Below, one piece after another: positions 1-4,778 of a stretch of 6,028 nt of DNA (positions are counted from its first letter, which is position 1; each line of letters opens with the position of its first letter). A program made the translations under genes and the position numbers. The notes beneath the pieces were generated by a model. That model did not search any database. It was not told the origin of the DNA and was given only the letters and a program-made list of their open reading frames with translations. The DNA is from CAZVWJ01 sp964631325. Its GTDB lineage: Bacteria > T1Sed10-126. The stretch is from the NCBI GenBank assembly GCA_964631325.1, contig CAZVWJ010000091.1, forward strand, positions 1-6,028, written 5' to 3'.

Positions 1-58
1 CTTCTTCCAGTTCATCCATCACCTCATAAAGGGTGTCCTCCTCCAGACGATTTTTCAC
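1..58 (-). CDS. Possible N-terminal fragment of a minus-strand gene
   Basis: On the minus strand a frame is open from a stop at 89-91 to the window edge. It reads an acidic, helix-like peptide (KNRLEEDTLYEVMDELEE) after a possible GTG start at 56-58. The other frames here look less protein-like. No convincing ribosome binding site precedes the GTG, and no ATG is available upstream in frame, so this could equally be a gene remnant. The product is not recognised. Too little is visible to assign a function. Confidence 0.3.
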   Translation of the reverse strand, partial: MKNRLEEDTLYEVMDELEE

Positions 59-95
59 AAAACGGGTCTCGTACTTTAAGTTTTTAAGTTATTGA

Positions 96-114
96 AAAAC
101 GTATCGTATGAGGA
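96..114 (+). repeat. 19-bp direct repeat, left copy
   Basis: The sequence aaaacgtatcgtatgagga matches 5735-5753 at 17 of 19 positions in the same orientation, and weaker similarity extends about 15 bp to the left. Read in the frame aac-gta-tcg-tat-gag, both copies encode NVSYE, and the two differences fall at third codon positions. It is therefore either a remnant of homologous coding sequence or a flanking repeat of the whole accessory segment. The left copy sits in a short frame (80-124) that ends in TAA at 125-127. Confidence 0.45.
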
Positions 115-127
115 CTTTAGGAAGTAA

Positions 128-283
128 TTAAGCGGCACCCCATCTGAAAATATATTTTCTTAGCGGCAAGCCTCTATCCTTAAGCAATCGGTAAAAATGA
201 TAGAATTTCCCACCGATTGATTCATCCTGTTTTATCAGATGACCTGCCCCGGCGAGAGAGATGGGGCTTCCACACCGAATCAT
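128..283 (-). CDS. Small ORF (51 aa) inside repeat copy A, coding status uncertain
   Basis: This frame lies inside repeat copy A and runs ATG (283-281) to TAA (130-128). It begins MIRCGSPISLAGAGHLIK and contains the stretch SIGGKFYHFYRLLKDRG. A taaggag sequence lies about 11 nt upstream of the ATG, a rather long spacing, and is conserved in copy B. Copy B keeps the same start, frame and the SIGGKFY core. Copy C keeps the alignment without indels but has lost the ATG and has an in-frame stop. Differences between A and B are a mix of synonymous and replacement changes, so purifying selection is not obvious. It could be a real small peptide shared by the repeat family or a frame kept open by chance. 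No function is recognised. Confidence 0.3.
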   Translation of the reverse strand: MIRCGSPISLAGAGHLIKQDESIGGKFYHFYRLLKDRGLPLRKYIFRWGAA

Positions 284-418
284 CCGGAGATAATCTCCTT
301 AGAAGCCTACCGGCTCGAAAACTGGTTCAGTAAATCTTTCCTCCAAAAAATCCTTAGCTTTATAAAATCAGTTTTTATTGACGCCAGCGGCTATTTCAAC
401 TACCATTGCTTCTGAAAT
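170..418. repeat. Dispersed repeat, copy A (longest)
   Basis: This is the longest of three same-orientation copies. It aligns with copy B from 181 to 418 at roughly 85% identity by eye, with one 1-base indel. It aligns with copy C from about 169 to 279 without indels. The best conserved blocks against B are 201-220 (20 of 20), 310-325, and 350-371 (22 of 22). Internal structure includes a perfect 8-bp stem (caatcggt 185-192 with accgattg 212-219), a small stem 309-313 with 322-326, and a terminal inverted repeat (atttca 393-398, tgaaat 413-418). I see no target-site duplication or transposase. The nature of the repeat is unknown. Confidence 0.85.
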
Positions 419-648
419 TATATAGGTAGAATTTAGAAAATTTTATCACATTTGTCGATAGCGACTCTATTAGATTCAATGCAAAGTCGGTTGTGAGAAA
501 ACCAGACGGTCGGTTTGACGAACGAAGGCGGTAAACGATGAACAATAAATCTTATACCCGTTTGTTTTCAGTCCTACTGGTTTAATAATTGAGTTTACAA
601 AATTAAAATTTTGCTAAAAGTGACAAAAAATGGAATTAATAACACTAT
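419..648. other. AT-rich intergenic region, no supported gene
   Basis: Between repeat A and the module 1 operator I find no convincing gene. A 15-codon frame at 538-585 with a signal-peptide-like start is too short to call. Minor structures are a caaaatt/aattttg dyad at 598-613 and a 7-bp dyad (ataacac 639-645, gtgttat 652-658). The latter repeats the half-site found in the module 1 operator and so may belong to that regulatory region. The 11-mer tgacgaacgaa (516-526) recurs at 3123-3133. Confidence 0.5.
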
Positions 649-709
649 TTTGTGTTATCGGTTGTAAAATTAATCGAAAAATGAAATAATAGTGAACCGA
701 TAACACAAA
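649..709 (+). promoter_or_regulatory. Operator of module 1: perfect 15-bp inverted repeat
   Basis: The arms tttgtgttatcggtt (649-663) and aaccgataacacaaa (695-709) are exact reverse complements separated by 31 bp. A third copy of the core ataacac lies at 639-645. The arms bracket a promoter-like sequence, with the left arm touching the -35 box and the right arm covering the expected transcription start. From what is known of AbiEi (the streptococcal protein binds paired inverted repeats in its own promoter and represses), this is the likely binding site of the 262-aa antitoxin. That link is inferred. Confidence 0.75.
662..690 (+). promoter_or_regulatory. Predicted promoter of module 1
   Basis: TTGTAA (662-667) and AATAAT (685-690) form a sigma-70-like pair with a 17-bp spacer. 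The -10 box matches the consensus at 5 of 6 positions. Transcription would start near 697, giving a leader of about 27 nt with a purine-rich ribosome binding site (agggag, 711-716) 7 nt before the GTG start. The position between the operator arms supports the call. Confidence 0.55.
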
Positions 710-723
710 TAGGGAGAAAGACC

Positions 724-1512
724 GTGACGCTTTCAGATTTGATTGAGGATTATTATGAGCGTGGAAAAACCACGTTTACGAAGGAAGAAGTCCTGGAGGA
801 TAGTAAAATTTCTATGTCCTCTTTCTATAGTGCCAGCAAACGCCTTCAGGACAAGAAGAAAATTTTTAAGCCCAAACAGGGATTCTATGTAATTGTTCGA
901 TCCGAGGATCGAAAGATGGGAGCGCCCCCGGCAAAAGAGTTCATTGATCACCTCATGAATTACCTGGACGAGCCCTACTACGTGGGGGTTCTGCCGGCCG
1001 CACAGATACATGGCTCAGCCCATCATGCCCCCCAGGTTTTCCAGGTCGTGACTGAGAACTCTTTAAATGACATTGAGCAGGGACGTCAGCCCATCGAATT
1101 CATTAAGAACAAAAATCTCGACGTTGTACCCGTGGATTCGAAAAAAACCAGAACGGGCTATATTAATGTGTCTACACCGGAGGCCACGGTCGTGGATACC
1201 ATCTTTTACCACAAGCGAGCCGGTGGAATGGATAACGCTGCCAATATCATTATTGAACTTAGTGAAGACCTGGAACCCTCGGAATTGTTTCAGGCAGCCG
1301 TGAATATGCACGATACAGCGACCGTCCAGCGCCTTGGCTATGTTCTTAGCGAGTATGGATTTCGAATACTTGCCAAACCCCTAGAATCCTGGATTGAGAA
1401 GCAAGACGTCTCGAGAACTCCATTAATACCCGGGGGTAAACGCTCTGGAGTTCGACATGATAAACGCTGGCATGTTCTGGTTAACCATGAACTTGATCCT
1501 GATGTTATTTGA
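724..1512 (+). CDS. abiEi: Type IV toxin-antitoxin system antitoxin, AbiEi family
   Basis: This 262-aa protein is the predicted antitoxin and autorepressor of module 1. Residues 18-58 form a winged helix-turn-helix (FTKEEVLEDSKISMSSFYSA, then the wing ending GFYVIV). The central part has the AbiEi-type stretch YYVGVLPAAQIHG (85-97) followed by a strand FQVVT, and the C-terminal part carries VSTPEATVVD (149-158), the family's STPE-type motif. In characterised AbiE systems the antitoxin counteracts the toxin without stable complex formation and represses the operon. The GTG start at 724 is chosen because agggag lies 7 nt upstream and the promoter fits. The toxin gene follows after 12 bp, consistent with an operon. 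The frame is intact and the length is in the usual range. The family is clear; antitoxin activity is inferred. Confidence 0.88.
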   Translation: MTLSDLIEDYYERGKTTFTKEEVLEDSKISMSSFYSASKRLQDKKKIFKPKQGFYVIVRSEDRKMGAPPAKEFIDHLMNYLDEPYYVGVLPAAQIHGSAHHAPQVFQVVTENSLNDIEQGRQPIEFIKNKNLDVVPVDSKKTRTGYINVSTPEATVVDTIFYHKRAGGMDNAANIIIELSEDLEPSELFQAAVNMHDTATVQRLGYVLSEYGFRILAKPLESWIEKQDVSRTPLIPGGKRSGVRHDKRWHVLVNHELDPDVI

Positions 1513-1524
1513 GTTGGGATAGAT

Positions 1525-2358
1525 ATGCTTCCTGAAGCAATCATTAGACAATGGGAAGCCCGCGCCCCATGGCGGGACCCCGTACAGGTTGAACATGATC
1601 TAGTTATGTCACGGATTCTTGTTGAAATGTTCCAGGATGAATTCCTGTCAGAACATTTAATATTTCGGGGTGGGACAGCGATCAATAAATTTTATTTCTC
1701 TCCGAAAAAAAGATTTTCCGAGGACCTGGATTTTTCACAATTTCACGAAGGCCCAATAAAACCGATACAGTCGAAACTACTTCGTTTGATTGAGAACATT
1801 GAAGGAATTAATTTTGAGAAATCAAAACGGAGTCGCCTGGGGTGGAAATATTTTTTCGATTTTGAACCGGAAGATCCCACGGTAAAATCGCAACGTTTAA
1901 AAATCGAAATTAACACCCGAGATCACTCCACACTGTTTGGACGAAAGACTGAAACATACACAATTGATACACAGTGGTTCTCCGGCGAATCGAATATTTC
2001 CACCGTGAGCGTGGAAGGATTAATGACCGGAAAAATGGTAGCACTTTATGACCGTAAGAAGGGAAGGGATCTATTCGATTTGGCCGAGGGTTTAAAAGAG
2101 GGAATCATGGATCCGGAAAAGGTGGTTAAGGGATTTGTTGAGTATTTGGAACGAGACAATCGCTCCGTAAGTCGAGCTGAGTTTGAAATGAACCTTTCAG
2201 AAAAACTGAAAGATGACGAGTTTCGGAAAGACGTGGAACCTACTTTAACCACGGATATCGAATATTCTCCTGATAAAGCTGTGGAAATTGTCCACGCCGA
2301 ACTCATTCAGCAATTAGCAGGGGATCCTTACCAAGGGGAAGACAATATATTTTTATAA
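1525..2358 (+). CDS. abiEii: Type IV toxin-antitoxin system nucleotidyltransferase toxin, AbiEii family
   Basis: This 277-aa protein is the predicted toxin of module 1, a nucleotidyltransferase of the polymerase-beta-like fold. FRGGTAINK (47-55) is the nucleotide-binding GG motif. SEDLDF (65-70) gives the two metal-binding acids D67 and D69. KIEIN (126-130) supplies the likely third acid, E128. GKMVALYDRKKGRDLFDL (169-186) is the family's C-terminal K...RxKGRDxxDL motif. All catalytic positions look intact, so the enzyme is probably active; homologues transfer nucleotides to tRNA or protein targets, but the target here is unknown. The ATG at 1525 follows the antitoxin stop by 12 bp with a modest ttggga upstream. 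The stop lies 3 nt before repeat copy B, and the minus ORF of that repeat overlaps the last bases of this gene. Confidence 0.9.
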   Translation: MLPEAIIRQWEARAPWRDPVQVEHDLVMSRILVEMFQDEFLSEHLIFRGGTAINKFYFSPKKRFSEDLDFSQFHEGPIKPIQSKLLRLIENIEGINFEKSKRSRLGWKYFFDFEPEDPTVKSQRLKIEINTRDHSTLFGRKTETYTIDTQWFSGESNISTVSVEGLMTGKMVALYDRKKGRDLFDLAEGLKEGIMDPEKVVKGFVEYLERDNRSVSRAEFEMNLSEKLKDDEFRKDVEPTLTTDIEYSPDKAVEIVHAELIQQLAGDPYQGEDNIFL

Positions 2359-2463
2359 ATTAAGTGAACGGTAAACATAATAGAATTTCCCACCGATTGA
2401 TTCACCCGGTTTTATCAACTGGCCTGACCCGGCGAGAGGGACGAGGCTACCACACCGAGTCAT
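2353..2463 (-). CDS. Shortened copy of the repeat-borne small ORF (36 aa) in copy B
   Basis: Starting at ATG 2463-2461, this frame matches the copy A ORF codon for codon for about 32 residues (MTRCGSLVPLAGSGQLIK, then ESIGGKFY). It then diverges where the repeat meets the toxin gene and ends at TAA 2355-2353, two bases inside the toxin coding region. The upstream taaggag is conserved. Compared with copy A it lacks the last 15 or so residues. It is either a truncated relative or a frame open by chance. Confidence 0.25.
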   Translation of the reverse strand: MTRCGSLVPLAGSGQLIKPGESIGGKFYYVYRSLNL

Positions 2464-2599
2464 CCGGGAATAATCTCCTTAAAAGCCTGCCGGCTCGAAA
2501 ACTGGCTTAGTAAATTTTCGCCAGCACAAAATCCTTAGCTTTATAAAATCAGCTTTTATTGACTCCACCGGCCATTTCAACTAATATAGCTTCTGAAAT
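2361..2599. repeat. Dispersed repeat, copy B
   Basis: Same orientation as copy A and aligned with 181-418 at roughly 85% identity, with one extra base near 2530. It lacks about the first 10 bp shared by A and C (cctctatcct); its left edge coincides with the end of the toxin gene. The terminal inverted repeat (atttca 2574-2579, tgaaat 2594-2599) is kept although the bases between have changed. The stem at 2489-2493 with 2502-2506 keeps pairing through a compensatory change relative to A. The 8-bp stem near the left edge is weakened by one mismatch. A and B together bracket module 1 as direct repeats. Confidence 0.85.
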
Positions 2600-2652
2600 G
2601 CACAAATTAATCTAATTCTGTGATGATAACTCTTAATATGAGTTGATAAACA

Positions 2653-2886
2653 ATGCAGCATTCAAAATTAGTACGCACGGTTAAATTTTTAGGGACAGTA
2701 TTATTTGTAATAATTTTCATCCCAATTGTGAGTAAATTTCATAATTCTATTGATCCATCAACCCTGAAGTATAAAATCTACACTATAGGCTTTATTCTTT
2801 TTGGAGTCGGCTACTTTTTGTGTCTCGTATATCTGCTGCCATGTGTTTTGGGATCAAAACCTGAAAATAATAATGAGGATTCATAA
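2653..2886 (+). CDS. Small two-helix membrane protein, function unknown
   Basis: This 77-aa product has two strongly hydrophobic segments at about residues 12-27 and 42-66, separated by a short polar, basic loop, with an acidic, asparagine-rich tail (PENNNEDS). It is probably an integral inner-membrane protein. I do not recognise the family. It sits alone between repeat copies B and C, and its coding sequence is visibly more AT-rich than the toxin-antitoxin genes. No good ribosome binding site precedes the ATG. A small hairpin (aactc 2628-2632, gagtt 2640-2644) lies just upstream. The well-placed hydrophobic pattern supports a real gene, but low-complexity AT-rich DNA can mimic this. It could be an accessory, a toxin-like peptide, or a passenger. 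Confidence 0.5.
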   Translation: MQHSKLVRTVKFLGTVLFVIIFIPIVSKFHNSIDPSTLKYKIYTIGFILFGVGYFLCLVYLLPCVLGSKPENNNEDS

Positions 2887-2943
2887 AAGTTGTCGCATAA
2901 AATAATTAATAGCCTGAATTTTATATGAACCTACCCGAATCGA

Positions 2944-3053
2944 GCCTCTATCCTTAAGTAATCGGTAAAAATGATAGAATTTACCATCGATTGATTTACC
3001 TTATTTTGTCAAATAACATGGCCCGGCGAGAGGGATGAGGTTCCCTTTGAATT
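2944..3053. repeat. Dispersed repeat, copy C (partial)
   Basis: This copy matches copy A positions 170-279 in the same orientation at a constant offset of 2774, so without indels, then diverges. The first part (2944-2982) is nearly identical to A. Copy C keeps the stem near its left end through a G-T pair (aatcggt with atcgatt). The right-hand 140 bp found in A and B are missing or unrecognisable. It starts 58 bp after the membrane-protein stop codon. Confidence 0.75.
2945..3053 (-). pseudogene. Broken copy of the repeat-borne small ORF
   Basis: The minus frame equivalent to the 51-aa ORF of copy A still reads KFYHFYRLLKDRG. However, the position of the start codon is no longer ATG (3055-3057), and a glutamine codon has become TAA at 3003-3001. 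There are no frameshifts. If the copy A ORF is a gene, this is its decayed relative; if not, it is simply repeat sequence. Confidence 0.3.
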
Positions 3054-3267
3054 GCCACCTTCTTGGAGGTTTCCTTTCTGGAGTCCAATGGGAAGTTAAC
3101 TTCAGAGGCTGCCGGATAGAGATGACGAACGAAAGAAACCGAAAATACTCTCGGGGTTAAAATTGTTCAATAATTCAACCGACCGAATTCCTGGATCACC
3201 TGGATATACTGGCGAAGCCCGAAAGCGAACCTACCCGCGGGCCACCGGCAAAGTCATTAATAACAAA

Positions 3268-3307
3268 ACCCGTGCAATAGTTCACAATTGTGCACGATTG
3301 CACGGGT
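3268..3307. repeat. 40-bp near-perfect palindrome
   Basis: The two 20-bp halves are reverse complements at 18 of 20 positions. The outer arms acccgtgcaat (3268-3278) and attgcacgggt (3297-3307) are perfect over 11 bp, and the centre cacaattgtg (3283-3292) is a perfect palindrome. The unit tgcac recurs in both orientations. It has no T-run, so it does not look like an intrinsic terminator. It could be a binding site for a dimeric or tetrameric protein, a cruciform, or a relic of a mobile-element end. No gene directly abuts it. Confidence 0.8.
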
Positions 3308-3442
3308 GGTGATCGAACAGAGACTTCATCCATAACCGGAGCCTGTCCTGCACCCCGATGGAGGAAGCCGATCGAAGACGATCTGCCCTGGGGCAATGAT
3401 CCTTTTCACGTCTGTTGAAGACATACAAACTTAAAAGCTCAG

Positions 3443-3465
3443 AAAAAAACGTCCAAAATGGGACG
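3443..3465 (-). terminator. Possible intrinsic terminator for leftward transcription
   Basis: Read on the minus strand, cgtcc (3465-3461) pairs with ggacg (3454-3450) over a 6-nt loop, and seven T residues follow directly (3449-3443). The stem is short, only 5 bp, which limits confidence. No minus-strand gene is visible to its right, so it may be a remnant or serve to block antisense transcription from the module 2 region. Confidence 0.35.
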
Positions 3466-3642
3466 AATAATGGAGATTGCGGCGGGGGCGGGGGAGAAAT
3501 CCAGCAGAAAAATAAATATAATGATGGGAGAGGAAAGAAAAGAGATCAGGTGAAAAAAGCGATGTAAATCGAGCCGGATATATCTTGGATTTCCAACTGG
3601 AAGGGCCTATAATCGAGTTACAATTAATTTATTGAAAAGAAA

Positions 3643-3715
3643 TTTACTATATTGTATCGGTAGTTGAATAAATGAAGTAAGTTGAACGTTCGTTCAACAT
3701 GTATGATATAGTAAA
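3643..3715 (+). promoter_or_regulatory. Operator region of module 2: nested inverted repeats
   Basis: A perfect palindrome gttgaacg-tt-cgttcaac occupies 3681-3698. A second perfect 10-bp inverted repeat surrounds it (tttactatat 3643-3652, atatagtaaa 3706-3715), not quite concentric. A further partial half-site (agttgaa) lies at 3662-3668. Promoter boxes are ambiguous: TTGAAC (3682-3687) within the palindrome could pair with TATAGT (3707-3712) at 19 bp or TATGAT (3702-3707) at 14 bp. The arrangement suggests autoregulation by the winged-helix antitoxin downstream. Confidence 0.65.
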
Positions 3716-3720
3716 CTTAA

Positions 3721-3730
3721 AAGGAGGTGA
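3721..3730 (+). promoter_or_regulatory. Very strong Shine-Dalgarno deciding a TTG start
   Basis: The sequence aaggaggtga is a full-length match to the usual 16S rRNA tail complement and ends 7 nt before TTG at 3738. The nearby GTG triplets at 3727 and 3731 are out of frame with the long ORF, and no ATG is available here. This supports the TTG as the true start. Confidence 0.75.
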
Positions 3731-3737
3731 GTGATAC

Positions 3738-4778
3738 TTGCCCAATTTAGAGATTGAGGATTTATCAGAAAAAATAGACACTGTTCTATCCACGGCTGCA
3801 TCAAAAAAAGTAACGGTCAGCCCGGGGATAGACAACTCCAATCATTATGAAATTGAAATTAAAGACCATGATTTTCTTGGGGTCTATCGAAGTAGTAGTA
3901 AAGTTACTCAGGTCTCACGTGCAATCGAGGAAGGCAGAACGGCAATAAAAAAACGAGATGACGAAAAACTTCCTCTTGTTATTGTTCCCTACATGGGTGA
4001 AGTCGGACGGGAGTATTGTGAGAAGGAAGGAGTATCGTGGGTGGATCTGTCCGGTAATGCTTCCATTAAGGAAGACAATCTAACCATTTATATCGAGGGG
4101 AAGGAAAATAAATACAAACGCCCCGGTCGACCTTCCAACTTATTTGCCCCCAAGAGTTCGAGAGTAACCCGGTTTTTACTAATTAACTATGGTGAGTCAT
4201 TCAAGCAATCAGAAATTGCGGAAGGCACGGATCTCGGGAAAGGTTATGTGAGTAAAATTATCAGTGGTCTGGAAGAAGGGAATCTGGTGATCCGGGACTC
4301 AGAAGGTGTGAAAGTGAAGGATCCGGATTTACTCTTGGATGCCTGGCGGGAAGTCTATGATTTTTCGTCTCAAGAGATTGAAAAAGGGACTGTACCAGCG
4401 AAATCGGGCCAAGATGTTATGAAACTGGTTAATAAATTATTTAGGAAACAAAATTTCGAGTATGCTGCTACAGGACTGGCGGCTGGTTGGTGCTACACGA
4501 AGTTTGCTGACTTTCGTACAGCTACTTTCTACATCCCATATTCAGTGACCGATACTGTTAAAGCGAAGCTCGGATTTCAGCAGGGACAAAAAGGTGCAAA
4601 CCTCTGGTTGGTAACTCCGCAGGACAATGATGTTCTACGGGGACGGAAACGCTTAGAAGGTGTTGAGTGCGTCCATCCTGTTCAAGCGTATCTTGATTTA
4701 ATCAGTGGACATCCGGAACGTTCACAAGAAGCGGCGGAGGAACTAAGAAAGGAGTTTCTGACCTGGGATAATGGCTGA
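3738..4778 (+). CDS. AbiEi-like antitoxin/regulator with extra N-terminal domain and central winged helix
   Basis: This 346-aa protein is the upstream partner of a nucleotidyltransferase, hence a probable antitoxin and autorepressor. Residues 1-125 form an N-terminal alpha/beta region ending in LPLVIVPYMG (78-87) and a WVDLSGNASI motif (101-110), a pattern I associate with a large group of uncharacterised winged-helix proteins paired with nucleotidyltransferases. A basic, proline-rich linker (RPGRPSNLFAP, 128-138) leads to a winged helix at about 143-190 (FKQSEIAEGTDLGKGYVSKI). The C-terminal part carries VHPVQAYLDL (312-321) and ERSQEAAEELR (327-337), as in AbiEi-type antitoxins. Its start is the TTG at 3738. 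The frame is intact and overlaps the next gene by 8 bp (ATGGCTGA), suggesting translational coupling. It is clearly not a copy of the module 1 antitoxin. Antitoxin function is inferred from context. Confidence 0.78.
   Translation: MPNLEIEDLSEKIDTVLSTAASKKVTVSPGIDNSNHYEIEIKDHDFLGVYRSSSKVTQVSRAIEEGRTAIKKRDDEKLPLVIVPYMGEVGREYCEKEGVSWVDLSGNASIKEDNLTIYIEGKENKYKRPGRPSNLFAPKSSRVTRFLLINYGESFKQSEIAEGTDLGKGYVSKIISGLEEGNLVIRDSEGVKVKDPDLLLDAWREVYDFSSQEIEKGTVPAKSGQDVMKLVNKLFRKQNFEYAATGLAAGWCYTKFADFRTATFYIPYSVTDTVKAKLGFQQGQKGANLWLVTPQDNDVLRGRKRLEGVECVHPVQAYLDLISGHPERSQEAAEELRKEFLTWDNG

Larger units (their letters stand above)
3054..3642. other. Long intergenic stretch, no supported gene
   Basis: No open frame here has a believable start, ribosome binding site and protein-like composition. 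The stretch holds a 40-bp palindrome, a possible minus-strand terminator, and a purine-rich run with a G-rich core at 3479-3495. It also holds short peptide-like frames that may be gene debris: EFLDHLDILAKPESEP near 3185-3232, and KPIEDDLPWGNDPF ending before the TGA near 3416. Module 2 regulatory DNA begins near 3643. Confidence 0.5.

Noticed and set aside
538..585. 15-codon ORF beginning MNNKSYTRLFSVLLV with an aaggcgg sequence upstream
   Set aside because: It looks like the start of an exported protein but stops at once; it could be a truncated gene start, and evidence is too thin to list it as a feature.
1338..1685. 115-aa minus-strand ORF across the antitoxin-toxin junction
   Set aside because: It is the antisense shadow of two well-supported genes and shows no independent start signal or domain.
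170..2599. Integron cassette array with the repeats acting as attC sites
   Set aside because: The order gene-repeat-gene-repeat is tempting, but the copies are about 240 bp, show no GTTRRRY or RYYYAAC cores at their ends, are not folded end to end, and no integrase is present.
170..3053. CRISPR array
   Set aside because: There are only three copies, they are far too long and diverged, and they are separated by genes rather than by uniform spacers.
3196..3396. 66-aa minus-strand ORF
   Set aside because: It crosses the 40-bp palindrome, has no ribosome binding site, and its composition is not protein-like.
3281..3418. Plus-strand frame ending KPIEDDLPWGNDPFHVC
   Set aside because: The last residues look protein-like, but there is no start codon and the frame reads through the palindrome; at most it is debris.
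3479..3495. G-quadruplex at the G-rich run
   Set aside because: Only two runs of five G plus a GG are present, which is not enough for a standard three-tetrad structure.
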